DNA of 40,456 nt, from positions 1 to 40,456 of the forward strand of contig JADFJG010000018.1 in the NCBI GenBank assembly GCA_022566265.1, given 5' to 3'. Position 1 is the stretch's first letter. Each line of letters opens with the position of its first letter. The stretch is from Pseudomonadota bacterium (GTDB taxonomy: Bacteria > Pseudomonadota > Alphaproteobacteria > SMXQ01). Shown piece after piece: positions 10,236 to 20,560 of this stretch. The notes below the pieces were generated by a model. It made no database searches. It saw only the letters and a list, made by a program, of their open reading frames with translations, and was not told where the DNA came from. Position numbers and translations under genes: made by a program.

Positions 10236-11224
10236 GGCTTGTGCCTGTACTCAAGCGGTTGTTCCTTGACCCGGTCCCAGTTCGCCTCCACCCAGTCGAC
10301 CACCTCCGCGATGCCGTCCCCGAAATCGATAGCGGGACGCCAGCCGAGCTCGCTCCGCGCCTTGGCCGAATCGATGACGTAGGCGGCATCCTGGCCCGGC
10401 CGTTCGGCGACGGTCTCAACGCAATCGGCGATTTCCCGTCCCATGCGCTCACAAACGGCGCCGACGACATCGGCGATGGCGATGCCGCCATCGGGCGACA
10501 GGTGATAGCGCTCGCCCACGCGCCCTCCTTTGAGGACGGCCAACTCGCCCAGCGAGACATCGCGCACATGGATATAGGATTTGACGGCGCCGCCGCCGCC
10601 ATGAAGCTGAATGCGCTTGCCGAGCTTCACGTAGATCGCGGTGCGCGGGATGATCTTGAACAATTGCTGGCGGGCGCCGTAAACATTGGTCGCCCGGACG
10701 GTGAGAACGGGAAACCCGTACTCCTTGTGATAGACGGAAAGCAGCATGTCCGCCGCCGCCTTGGAGGCGGCGTAGGGCGTGCTGGGATTGTCCGGCGTCT
10801 CCTCCGTCACCAGACCGGCGCAATGGCCGTAGGCCTCGGGCGAGGAGATATGAAGGTACCGCCCGGGGTAGTCCTGGCGGCGCAAATGGTTGACCAGGCG
10901 CGCCAGCGCCACCGTGTTGGTCTCGAACCACTGCTCGGGGCTCTCCCAGCTCGGCGCGACCTCGCTCTGGGCGGCGAAATTGACGATGGCGTCGGGCCGT
11001 TCCCGGTCCAGCAGGTCGATCAGCGCGTCCATGTCATGGTTCATGTCGAGTTGGAAGAAGCGAAGCCGCGAGAGATCGTTCCGCGCCTTGTAGCGCAGGA
11101 AGAAATCGGGCTTTTCGGGGGACCGGCTGATGGCGAGGATTTCGCTCTTGGGATCGTCGAGCAGGAGATCGACGAAATCCTGGCCGGAAAAGCTGTTGCT
11201 GCCAAGCACGGCGATCTTCGGCAT
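10232..11224 (-). CDS. NAD-dependent epimerase/dehydratase, NDP-hexose 4,6-dehydratase-like
   Basis: Start at MPKIAVLGSNSFSGQDFVD (TGATG overlap with upstream stop at 11224); ISSPEAYG...TPYAASKAAADMLLSVYHKEYGFPVLTVRATNVYG. Confidence 0.85.
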   Translation of the reverse strand: MPKIAVLGSNSFSGQDFVDLLLDDPKSEILAISRSPEKPDFFLRYKARNDLSRLRFFQLDMNHDMDALIDLLDRERPDAIVNFAAQSEVAPSWESPEQWFETNTVALARLVNHLRRQDYPGRYLHISSPEAYGHCAGLVTEETPDNPSTPYAASKAAADMLLSVYHKEYGFPVLTVRATNVYGARQQLFKIIPRTAIYVKLGKRIQLHGGGGAVKSYIHVRDVSLGELAVLKGGRVGERYHLSPDGGIAIADVVGAVCERMGREIADCVETVAERPGQDAAYVIDSAKARSELGWRPAIDFGDGIAEVVDWVEANWDRVKEQPLEYRHKP

Positions 11225-12270
11225 CAGAAGGGCCCGGTGAAGCCGGGATCGGGCACGTCGAGCGGCCCATCGGCGGGCGGCATCGCCACCGGGCCGCGGT
11301 CCAGCATCTCCATGACGGCGGTAACGATGTCGCCGGCGCGCGGATAGTAGTGCCGGGCCAGCGCCGGCGAGGTCGGTGTCGGGATGTCGGGAAGGCCGAT
11401 GCGGCGCGGCGGGCAAATGAGCCGGTCGAAGGCCCGTTCGACGATTTGGGACACGATCTCGCCGCCGAACCCGCCGGTCACGCCGCCGGTATCGGCGACG
11501 AGGAGACGGCCGGTGCGGCGGACCGACGCGATGACGGTCTCGGCGTCGAAGGGGCGCAGGCTGCGCAGATCGATGACTTCGGCCGATATGCCGTGTCCGG
11601 CCAGGACCTCGGCGGCGCGCATCGCCTCGATCGTCATGTAGGAGATGCCGACGAGGGTGATGTCCTCTCCCTCGCGGAGACGCCGCGCCTCGCCGATGGG
11701 GACGCGGTAGGGCTCCTCGGGCACCTCGCCCTTGGTGCCGTGGAGCCAGCGGTGCTCGAGATATATCACCGGATTGTCGTCCTCGACGGCGGCGATCAGC
11801 AGCCCCTTGGCGTCATAAGCCGTCGCCGGCATCACCACCTTGAGGCCCGGCACGTGGGCGAACCACGCCTGCAGGCTCTGGGAATGTTGGGGTCCCTGGC
11901 CCCAGCCCCGCCCGATGACCATGCGGACGACGAGGGGCACGCTGGCCTCGCCGCCGAACATGTAATGAAATTTCGCCGCCTGGTTGACCAGTTGCTCGAT
12001 CGACAACAGCGCGAAGTCCAGGCGCTGGTGGGTGAGGATCGGCCGCATGCCGACGATGGCAGCGCCGATGGCGACGCCGGTCATGGCGTTCTCGGACGTC
12101 GGCATGTCCATCACCCGGGCGCCGTGGCGCTCCTTGAGCCCCAGCGTGGTGCCGAAGACGCCCTTGGGGTCGGGGACGCCGAGGCCCATGAGGTAGACGT
12201 TGGCATCGGCGGCGAGGCACTGGTCGGTCGCCTCGCATATGGCCTCGGCGTAGGTGATGACGCGGCTCAC
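11224..12270 (-). CDS. 2-oxoacid dehydrogenase E1 beta-like / transketolase C-terminal-domain protein
   Basis: 348 aa; ITYAEAICEATDQCLAADANVYLMGLGVPDPKGVFGTT; IGRGWGQGPQHSQSLQAWFAHVPGLKVVMPATAYDAKGLL. Confidence 0.9.
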   Translation of the reverse strand: MSRVITYAEAICEATDQCLAADANVYLMGLGVPDPKGVFGTTLGLKERHGARVMDMPTSENAMTGVAIGAAIVGMRPILTHQRLDFALLSIEQLVNQAAKFHYMFGGEASVPLVVRMVIGRGWGQGPQHSQSLQAWFAHVPGLKVVMPATAYDAKGLLIAAVEDDNPVIYLEHRWLHGTKGEVPEEPYRVPIGEARRLREGEDITLVGISYMTIEAMRAAEVLAGHGISAEVIDLRSLRPFDAETVIASVRRTGRLLVADTGGVTGGFGGEIVSQIVERAFDRLICPPRRIGLPDIPTPTSPALARHYYPRAGDIVTAVMEMLDRGPVAMPPADGPLDVPDPGFTGPF

Positions 12271-13253
12271 CGGCTCTCACTCGCGTAGATTTCGGTCGAC
12301 ATCTCTTCCGCCGGCGGAAAGGCGCTCTCCTCGGCGAAGGTGAAGGCGTCCCGCACTTCCTTGTCGATGTCCTCTTCCAAGTCCCCAAGGACGCCCTCTT
12401 CCACCCGGTGATCGTTCAGCAGTCTGGCGCGGTGGGTCGCGATCGGGCAGCGGGAAAGCCAAGCCTCGAATTCCTCTGGCGCGCGGTAGCCGATGTCGTT
12501 GTCGAGGTTGGGGCCGCAGTGCTCGCGCCAGCGGTAGGTGGCGAACTCGAGGAACACCGGACCGTCGCCGGCGCGCAAACTTTCGACGGCGTCCAGCGCC
12601 GCCACATGGACGGCCTCGGCGTCGTTACCGTCCAGGGCGTCGGCGGTGATGCCGTGGCCGCGCGCGAGCGCGACGATCGGGCGTCCCTCGGGCTGGCGCA
12701 CGGACAGTGGCGAATAGACCGAATAGAGGTTGTTCTCGCAGACCAAGAGCACCGCAAGCCGGTGGGTCGCCGCGAAGTTCAGGCTTTCATGGAAGATGCC
12801 GGTCTCGACGGCGGCGTCGCCGAAGAAGGCGACAGCGATGCCGGTCTCTCCCCTGAGCTTGGCCGCCAGCGCCACGCCGACGGCCATGGCGATGGTGCCG
12901 CCGACGATGGGCGTGGCGCCGAGGAAACCGGCGGCGCGGTCGATGAGGTGCATGGAGCCGCCCTTGCCGCCGCTGCACCCCGAAGCCTTGCCGTAAATCT
13001 CCGCCATCATCGCCTTGAGATCGCCGCCCTTGGCGAGGTAATGGCCGTGGGATCGGTGGCCGCTGACGATTTGATCATCACCTTCGAGAGCCTGACAGAC
13101 CCCCGCCGCCACCGCCTCCTGTCCGATGCAGAGATGGACGGGACAGCGCATCCGTTGTTCGCCATAACGCTCGACGATCGCTTCCTCGACGCGGCGGATG
13201 CGCCGCATCGTCCGGTAAAGGGCAAGCGCCGTTTCGGCCGATACCGCCGTCAC
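12267..13253 (-). CDS. 2-oxoacid dehydrogenase E1 alpha-like ThDP-dependent protein
   Basis: GTG start (VTAVSAETALALYRTMRRIRRVEEAIVERYGEQRM...GHRSHGHYLAKGGD...GGKGGSMHLID...AVAFFGDAAVETGIFHESLNFAATHRLAVLLVCENNLYSVYSPLSVRQ); ATGA overlap with E1-beta. Confidence 0.9.
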   Translation of the reverse strand: MTAVSAETALALYRTMRRIRRVEEAIVERYGEQRMRCPVHLCIGQEAVAAGVCQALEGDDQIVSGHRSHGHYLAKGGDLKAMMAEIYGKASGCSGGKGGSMHLIDRAAGFLGATPIVGGTIAMAVGVALAAKLRGETGIAVAFFGDAAVETGIFHESLNFAATHRLAVLLVCENNLYSVYSPLSVRQPEGRPIVALARGHGITADALDGNDAEAVHVAALDAVESLRAGDGPVFLEFATYRWREHCGPNLDNDIGYRAPEEFEAWLSRCPIATHRARLLNDHRVEEGVLGDLEEDIDKEVRDAFTFAEESAFPPAEEMSTEIYASESR

Positions 13254-13264
13254 GCCGGATGGGT

Positions 13265-14269
13265 TCAACTTAGGTCGCACGCCTGCATCGTGCGGATGTT
13301 GTAATAGCGGACCCCGTTCATCGGATCGGGCAGCCGGCCGGTCCTGAAGGCGTCGACCAGCCCCTTCACCGCGTCCTCGACGGTGCGCTTGGGAGTGAAG
13401 CCGAGCTCCCTGCGGATCTTGTCGGAAGAGATGTGGTAGGACCGGTTGTCGTCCGTCGGCTCGACATCGAGCGCGACGCCATCGCCGACCACGCCCCGCA
13501 CCGATCTCGCGATATCCATCACCGAGCGGTTCTCGTATCCGGCGTTGTAGATCTTGCCGTCGATCGTCTCGTCGGCGGTCTCGAGGCATTCGACATAGAG
13601 GTCCGTCATGTCGTCGATGTGGATGTTGGGGCGCAACTGTTCGCCGCCGAACACCTTGATCCGCCCATTGTTGACGGCGTGGTTGGTGAGGATATTGACG
13701 ATGACGTCGAGCCGCTGGCGCGGCGCATAACCGCAAACCGTCGCCGGGCGCAGCGTCAGGGTGACGAAACCCGGCGCCCGTTCCTCCTCCAACACCTCTT
13801 CGCACATCGCCTTGTATTTCGAATAATCCGTCAACGGTTTCAGCGCCATGTCCTCGGTGATGTCGGGCTCGTCCTTGAGGCCGTAGACGCTCGACGACGA
13901 GGCGTAGATGAATCGCTTGGCGCCCGCGTCCCGCGCCGCCCGGACCAGCGGGCGAAAGGCGTCGAAATTTATCGACTTGCCGAGTTCCGGGTCGAGCTCG
14001 AAGGACGGGTCGTTGGATATGCAGGCGAGATGGATCACCGCATCGCAGCCGGTGAGCGCCCGGGCCACCGTTTCCGGGTCGCGGAGATCGCCCTTGATCT
14101 CGGTCAGGCGCGGGTGCCCGGCGACCGGGGCCAGCACGTCTTCGCCGTAGAGGTAGAGGTCGAGCACCGTGACCCCGTGGCCGGCCCCGAGCAGCTTGGG
14201 CACCAAGGCGCTGCCGACATAGCCGGCGCCTCCGGTGAGGAGGACGTTCCATTTCCGGGGCTCCGTCAC
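13265..14269 (-). CDS. NAD-dependent epimerase/dehydratase
   Basis: GTG start (VTEPRKWNVLLTGGAGYVGSALVPKLL); YASSSSVYGLKDE...DYSKYKAMCEE; RPATVCGYAPRQRLD. Confidence 0.9.
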   Translation of the reverse strand: MTEPRKWNVLLTGGAGYVGSALVPKLLGAGHGVTVLDLYLYGEDVLAPVAGHPRLTEIKGDLRDPETVARALTGCDAVIHLACISNDPSFELDPELGKSINFDAFRPLVRAARDAGAKRFIYASSSSVYGLKDEPDITEDMALKPLTDYSKYKAMCEEVLEEERAPGFVTLTLRPATVCGYAPRQRLDVIVNILTNHAVNNGRIKVFGGEQLRPNIHIDDMTDLYVECLETADETIDGKIYNAGYENRSVMDIARSVRGVVGDGVALDVEPTDDNRSYHISSDKIRRELGFTPKRTVEDAVKGLVDAFRTGRLPDPMNGVRYYNIRTMQACDLS

Positions 14270-14274
14270 GCCGC

Positions 14275-15834
14275 TCACTTCAGCAGGGAGGTGATGTATT
14301 TCACCAGTTGGGGTTTCTCGACCGAGGACCGGTGGCCGACGATGCCGACCTTGATCGCGCCGACGGCGTTGCCGATGAACCCCGCCATGTCCAGCGGTAT
14401 GCCCGAGGCGGCAAGGGGCGAGGTCACCGCGAGGAAGGCGTCGCCGGCGCCGATGGTATCGACCACCGTTCGCGTGAATGCGGGGATCATTCGCAGCGGC
14501 CGGTCCGGTTCGAACACGGCGCAGCCGTGATCGCCGTAAGTGACGATGAAGCGTGGGCAGTCGATGCGGGTGGCCAGACCGTCCCGCAGCACCCGGTCGA
14601 TATCGCCGTGCTTGTCGCCGGCGGCGAGCCGCGCCTCGGGCGCGTCGAGGCACATATAGTCGGCGGACGGATACTTGGTGATGGGGTTGAAGCCCTGGTT
14701 GCCGCTGTTGGTCTGGGCGTTGACCGCGAGAAACCTGGAGTCCCGCCGCAATACCTCGACCGTCGAGCCGCCGATCAGGCCGTGGCCGAAGTCGGTGACG
14801 ATCACCAGGTCGTATCCGCCGGCGCGCTCGGCGATCAGGCGGTCGAGCTCGGCCCTTTGCTCGTCCGCCAGCGCCGTGTCGTCCATGTAATAGACCTCGA
14901 ACAGCTTGCGGAAATAACTCTGTTCGACGAAGCGGCGCTTGCGTGTCGTCGGCACGCCGGACCGATAGAGCGGCGTCAGCGTGACATTCGGTTTCAGGCA
15001 GCCGCGCACCAGTTCCTCGTAGGGGTCGCCCTCGCCGAGCGCGGTCAGTATCTCCACCTCGCGGCAGAACCCCGCCACGTGGTTGGCGGCGGCGAACACG
15101 CCGCCGGCGAAGGCCTCGTCGCTCTTGTGCAGGGTCGTGATGATGTTTTCCTTCCACGACTTGCCAAGCGCGTTGACATAGCTGTACTCGTCGACGATGG
15201 CGTCGCCGACAAGCAGGACCCGGAGATCGGCGATGCCCTCGATCGCTTCCAGGGCATGATCGAGATATCGTCCGCCCTCGCGGCGTTCCTCCAGATAATC
15301 GCGCAGTTCCGGTTCGTAGACGTCCAAGTGCCGGTTGATGAGCGCCGAGGCGCTGAACACGATCTCGTCGGTGAAGACGATGCGCCCGCCATGCTCCTCC
15401 ACCGCCAGGCGTTCGCCGGTGATCTTGCCGGTGACATCGTCTTCCTCGCGCGCGTATTCCGAGCCCTTGAGATAGACCGCGGGCTTGACGGCGTGAATCG
15501 CGGGCTCGGCGCTGGCTGCGTCATTGATGCCGACGTAATCGACGATCTCGAGGGAAGCCAGCGTCTCCGCCCGGATCTCGGCGGCGAACACCGGCCGGTC
15601 CGGGCCCTTGCCGACGAACCGGTCGGCCGTGACCGTCACCATGAGGACATCGCCCTCGCGCCGGCCCGCCTCGAGGTGGCGGATATGGCCGTGGTGCAGG
15701 ACGTCGAACACGCCATGGGCGAGGACGACGGCCTTGCCTTCCTTGCGCGCGGCTGCCGCGATGGTGGCAAGCTCGTCCAAGGGCCGGACCTTGCCGGAGG
15801 CCTTTACCATCTCTGGTTCGGGTTGCGTCGTCAT
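14275..15834 (-). CDS. bifunctional nucleotidylyltransferase (N-term) / PfkB-family sugar kinase (C-term), HldE-like with reversed domain order
   Basis: 519 aa; N-term VVLAHGVFDVLHHGHIRHLEAGRREGDVLMVTVTADRFVGKGPDRPVF; C-term VLLVGDAIVDEYSYVNALGKSWKE...FTRTVVDTIGAGDAFLAVTSPLA. Confidence 0.9.
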   Translation of the reverse strand: MTTQPEPEMVKASGKVRPLDELATIAAAARKEGKAVVLAHGVFDVLHHGHIRHLEAGRREGDVLMVTVTADRFVGKGPDRPVFAAEIRAETLASLEIVDYVGINDAASAEPAIHAVKPAVYLKGSEYAREEDDVTGKITGERLAVEEHGGRIVFTDEIVFSASALINRHLDVYEPELRDYLEERREGGRYLDHALEAIEGIADLRVLLVGDAIVDEYSYVNALGKSWKENIITTLHKSDEAFAGGVFAAANHVAGFCREVEILTALGEGDPYEELVRGCLKPNVTLTPLYRSGVPTTRKRRFVEQSYFRKLFEVYYMDDTALADEQRAELDRLIAERAGGYDLVIVTDFGHGLIGGSTVEVLRRDSRFLAVNAQTNSGNQGFNPITKYPSADYMCLDAPEARLAAGDKHGDIDRVLRDGLATRIDCPRFIVTYGDHGCAVFEPDRPLRMIPAFTRTVVDTIGAGDAFLAVTSPLAASGIPLDMAGFIGNAVGAIKVGIVGHRSSVEKPQLVKYITSLLK

Positions 15835-16828
15835 GGCTTTGCCGCTCCCAGATAGCGGAACCAGTCGGCGGTGGCCTCAACGATGGTTTCGGGTGTCCAT
15901 ACCGGCGCCTCGCGCCAGTACTCGATCTCCTCGACCATCCTTGCCACCCCCTCCTCGAAGGTGATTTTCGGCCCCCAGCCGAGCCGTTCCTCGATCCGCG
16001 TCGTGTCCCCCCAGGTGCGGTCGGGCTCGCCCGGGCGCTTGGGCACATAGATGACCTCGCCGCCCAGGAGTTCGACCAGGCGGTTGACGCTATAGCTGTC
16101 GCCGGATCCGACATTCAGGATTTCGCCCGCGAGGTCGGATCGGGCAGCGAGAATGAACGCCTCGACGACGTCGGTCACGAAGGTGAAATCCCGCGTCTGG
16201 GTGCCGTCGCCGACGACGGTGAAGGGCCGGCCCGCGAGCTTCTGCGCCAGGAACACCCCGAACACGGCGCCGTAGGTGCCCGACGTGCGCGCGCGCGGCC
16301 CGTAGACGTTGAAGAACCGCAACGACACCGCCGGCAGGCCGTAGGTTTGGTGCCAGTGCATCACATACTGCTCGGCGATGTTCTTGGTCAGCGCATAGGG
16401 GTACATGGGCCGGATGGGCGCGCTTTCGGGCGTCGGGAACACGTCCGGGACGCCGTAGCACGATGACGACGCGGCATAGACGAGTCGTTTCACGCCGGCT
16501 GCCCGGGCGGCTTCGAGCACGGCCAGTGTCCCCTCCACGTTGGCGCGGTGATAGGGAACCGGCGCCTGGATCGACGGCACGATGTCGGCGAGCGCCGCCA
16601 GGTGAAAAACCCATTCGGCACCGTCAAAAGCCTTCGCGAGTGCGTCCGGTTCGCAGATATCGCCCTCGATAACTCTGAGCCCAGGTCGATCGCGCAAATG
16701 CGCCAGGTTCTCCGGCCGGCCGGTGCTGAAATCGTCGATCACCGTCACCTCATGGCCGTCGTCGAGCAGACGCTCGACCAAATGGCAGCCGATGAACCCG
16801 GCGCCACCGGTGACCAGGGCGCGGTTGG

Positions 16829-16832
<4 letters not shown>
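15831..16832 (-). CDS. NAD-dependent epimerase, UDP-glucose 4-epimerase-like
   Basis: Start [52 protein letters not shown]...[24 protein letters not shown]. Confidence 0.9.
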
Positions 16833-18228
<1,396 letters not shown>

Positions 18229-18229
<1 letters not shown>

Positions 18230-19089
18230 TAGATGCGGTCCACGAGGTTGCGTTCGGCGCGCACGAAGAACGCCAGGCCGACCGCCAGCATGATCACCGA
18301 GATGACAAGCGGCATCACGAACATGACGACGCCGGGCACCGTGCCGCCGGCCCCGGTCAGCGCCCAGCGGAAGCCTTCGATGATGCCGACCATCGGATTG
18401 AGACCGTAGATAAGCTGGAAGCGCTCGGGCACCAGCGAGGCCGGGTAGATCACCGGCGATGAGAACATCCATATCTGGATGATCAACGGCAGCGCCAGCC
18501 CGATATCGCGATAAAGCGCGTTCAGTGCCGCCCCGAACACGCCGACCGCGAACCCGCAGAACGCCGCGTAAACCACGAATAGTGGCAGCGCCAGGATCGA
18601 CATCGTCGGAACGACGCCGAAAAAGGCCATGAGGCCGAACAGCACCACCAGCGCCAGGATGAAATCGGCCAAGGACACGAACAGGGCCGAGGCCGGCAGC
18701 AGGAGACGCGGGAAGTAAAGCTTGGTCACGATCTCGCGGTTGGCCACCAGGGACTGGCCACCGCCCATCGCCGTCTTGGAGAAGAATTGCCAGGGAACGA
18801 AGCCGGCGAGGAAGAACACCGGATAGGGCAGATCATTGGACGGCACACGAATGAGGTAACCGAGGAAGATGCTGAAGATCAGCGTCATCGCCAGCGGCTC
18901 GAACAGGGCCCAGGCGAGGCCGACCACCGTTTGCTTGTAGCGGACCTTCAAGTCGCGCCACACCAGGATGTGGAGGAAGGCGCGGTAGCGCCACAACTCT
19001 CTGGGGTTGAGCGATGTCAGGTTGCGGTCTGGGCTGATCACCCTTATGTGCGGGGTTCCTTGGTCAGCCGAGGTTTCACTGTCCGTCAT
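18229..19089 (-). CDS. ABC-2 type polysaccharide export permease (Wzm-type)
   Basis: 286 aa; WRDLKVRYKQTVVGLAWALFEPLAMTLIFSIFLGYL; multiple TM segments; TAATG overlap with the ATPase gene. Confidence 0.92.
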
Positions 19090-19138
19090 GAATTTCTTTT
19101 CAGGTGTCGATTGCTTACGTTGACTGATTTCCGAGCCG

Positions 19139-19155
19139 GGCCCGAATTTCGGGCC
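19139..19155 (-). repeat. hairpin B (GGCCCG-AATTT-CGGGCC) downstream of the ops-like element
   Basis: Direct inverted repeat, 6-bp GC stem plus A-T pairs; no U-run follows on the minus strand. Confidence 0.7.
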
Positions 19156-19162
19156 GGTTTCC

Positions 19163-19174
19163 CACGCTACCGCA
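19163..19174 (-). promoter_or_regulatory. ops-like element TGCGGTAGCGTG
   Basis: Minus-strand TGCGGTAGCGTG; 11/12 identity to E. coli ops GGCGGTAGCGTG; lies between an RfaH-like gene and the exporter genes. Confidence 0.6.
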
Positions 19175-19202
19175 GTCCGGGTGAAATCGCCTCTCCCGGA
19201 CT
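19174..19202 (-). repeat. hairpin A immediately upstream of ops-like element
   Basis: Perfect 8-bp inverted repeat AGTCCGGG (13-nt loop) CCCGGACT; 3' arm ends at first base of the ops-like element. Confidence 0.75.
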
Positions 19203-19256
19203 ATCCCAGAACGTGCGCCTGTCGCGCCGGCCCCCTCGCAGGCGGCGCTTCCGCCC

Positions 19257-19754
19257 TCAGGCCGGGGCGATGGCCTCGCTCGACAGACGCGTCTTGACCT
19301 GGCGATCCAACAGGTCGAACAACACGAACACCCGCTCGGCATCCGCCATGGAGTGGAACCGGCCGATCAGTTCGGCGAAGGGCCCCTCGATCACCCGCAC
19401 GAGATCGCCGGACTTGTAGTTGCCGGGACGGGTGGTGTCGAACATTCCCGTCCCCTCGCGCTTCCGTATCTCCTCGACGATCCCGTCCGGTACCGGCGCC
19501 GGCGCATCGGCGTGGCGCACCAGGTCCGAGACGCCAATGGTGGAGAGGATCGGCCGCCACCGGGTCGCCAGCAAATCCAGGGCGACGAACAGATAACGCG
19601 GAAACAGTGGCCGGCGCACCAGCTCCCACCGCCGCGCGTGGCGGCGGCGTTTCTGGTAGCGCGGCAGATAGGCGGTGTAGCCTTGGCGTCTCAGGTGATC
19701 GAGCGCCTGGGCTTCCGCCTGGGCCCGGGTGTAGACGACGTACCAGGCGGTCAT
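19257..19754 (-). CDS. transcription antitermination factor, NusG paralog (RfaH-like)
   Basis: 165 aa; MTAWYVVYTRAQAEAQALDHLRRQGYTAYLPRYQ...RPLFPRYLFVALD...GVSDLVRH...YKSGDLVRVIEGPFAELIGRF (KOW); ATGA overlap with upstream gene. Confidence 0.92.
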   Translation of the reverse strand: MTAWYVVYTRAQAEAQALDHLRRQGYTAYLPRYQKRRRHARRWELVRRPLFPRYLFVALDLLATRWRPILSTIGVSDLVRHADAPAPVPDGIVEEIRKREGTGMFDTTRPGNYKSGDLVRVIEGPFAELIGRFHSMADAERVFVLFDLLDRQVKTRLSSEAIAPA

Positions 19755-20431
19755 GCTTGCGCCTCCTCCTCCTCGCGCACCGCGGGTTGCTCGGTGACCC
19801 GTAGCAGGGCGGGCGCCAGCACCCGGTCGCCGCCGATGCCGGCCTTGCCGGCGGCCTCGGCGATGGCCTCGAAGGTGTCCTGGGGGGTCTTGACGTCGGT
19901 GATTACCAATGCGTCGAGGCCACCGGAATCTTGCGTCAGGTCCAAGGCCGCCGCTAAATTCCCAACCACCGGCCGTCCCGCGCACGATGTCGCGCCGCCC
20001 TCGGCGTCGATGACGCAGACGATCTCGACCGGGGTATCGGTGGCGCTCAGCACCATGATCTCGGCCAGCTCGCCGCCGCCGACGAGCGCGATCCGGCGCC
20101 GGCCGTCGCGCGCGCAACCGGCCAGCAGGGCCGCGCATTGGTGCTTGGCGTCGCGGAAGAAATTGAAGGAAACCGACAGATACTCGGCTGTCAGCCGGCT
20201 TTTTTCGGCGAATCCCCGGGGGGTCAGATAGTAGGCGTAGCGGTTGAGCGGCGCCTGGCGGACCTTGATCAACCCCTTGTTCGCACATCGTTTGAGGTAG
20301 GCGTTGGCAAGCCCCAGCGCGATGCCGAGCTCACTCGACAGCGAGCGCTGGGTCAGCTCGCTGTCGCGCTCGACCGCGCTCAGCAGGCCAAGCATGATCG
20401 TCGTTTTCTCGGAGTCAGGCTGCTGCGTCAT
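19751..20431 (-). CDS. MarR/EPS-associated-type winged-helix regulator with C-terminal Rossmann-like domain
   Basis: 226 aa; N-term ELTQRSLSSELGIALGLANAYLKRCANKGLIKVRQAPLNRYAYYLTPRGFAEKSRLTAEYL; C-term RRIALVGGGELAEIMVLSATDTPVEIVCVIDAEG. Confidence 0.85.
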   Translation of the reverse strand: MTQQPDSEKTTIMLGLLSAVERDSELTQRSLSSELGIALGLANAYLKRCANKGLIKVRQAPLNRYAYYLTPRGFAEKSRLTAEYLSVSFNFFRDAKHQCAALLAGCARDGRRRIALVGGGELAEIMVLSATDTPVEIVCVIDAEGGATSCAGRPVVGNLAAALDLTQDSGGLDALVITDVKTPQDTFEAIAEAAGKAGIGGDRVLAPALLRVTEQPAVREEEEAQA

Positions 20432-20501
20432 CTCACGCGTACTTCAAATCAGAGATAATCTCCCCGCCACCCCGATCCGGGGATGGCTCGACATCGCCAG
20501 C

Positions 20502-20516
20502 GTTCATCACGTGAAC
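20502..20516 (-). promoter_or_regulatory. operator O1, GTTCATCACGTGAAC palindrome at predicted +1
   Basis: 15-mer GTTCAY-N3-GTGAAC (one arm mismatch); second copy 31 bp away centre to centre. Confidence 0.65.
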
Positions 20517-20522
20517 AACACG

Positions 20523-20552
20523 TTTATACAGCGTTCACGCGGTGAACGTCAA
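20523..20552 (-). promoter_or_regulatory. sigma70-like promoter TTGACG-18-TATAAA
   Basis: Minus strand TTGACGTTCACCGCGTGAACGCTGTATAAA upstream of the regulator/antiterminator genes. Confidence 0.6.
20533..20547 (-). promoter_or_regulatory. operator O2, perfect palindrome GTTCAC-GCG-GTGAAC inside promoter spacer
   Basis: Perfect 6-bp arms, 3-bp spacer, located between -35 and -10. Confidence 0.7.
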
Positions 20553-20560
20553 CAATGATC

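Noticed and set aside
14308-15855. 515-aa plus-strand ORF antisense to the HldE-like gene (and similar long antisense ORFs, e.g. 10241..11347, 11350..12288, 12408..13304, 13433..14530)
   Set aside because: GC-rich shadow ORFs opposite well-supported minus-strand enzymes; translations show no family motifs.
18975-18995. Second GCGGTAGCG string on the plus strand
   Set aside because: Inside the Wzm coding sequence and in the wrong orientation for the operon; likely coincidental.
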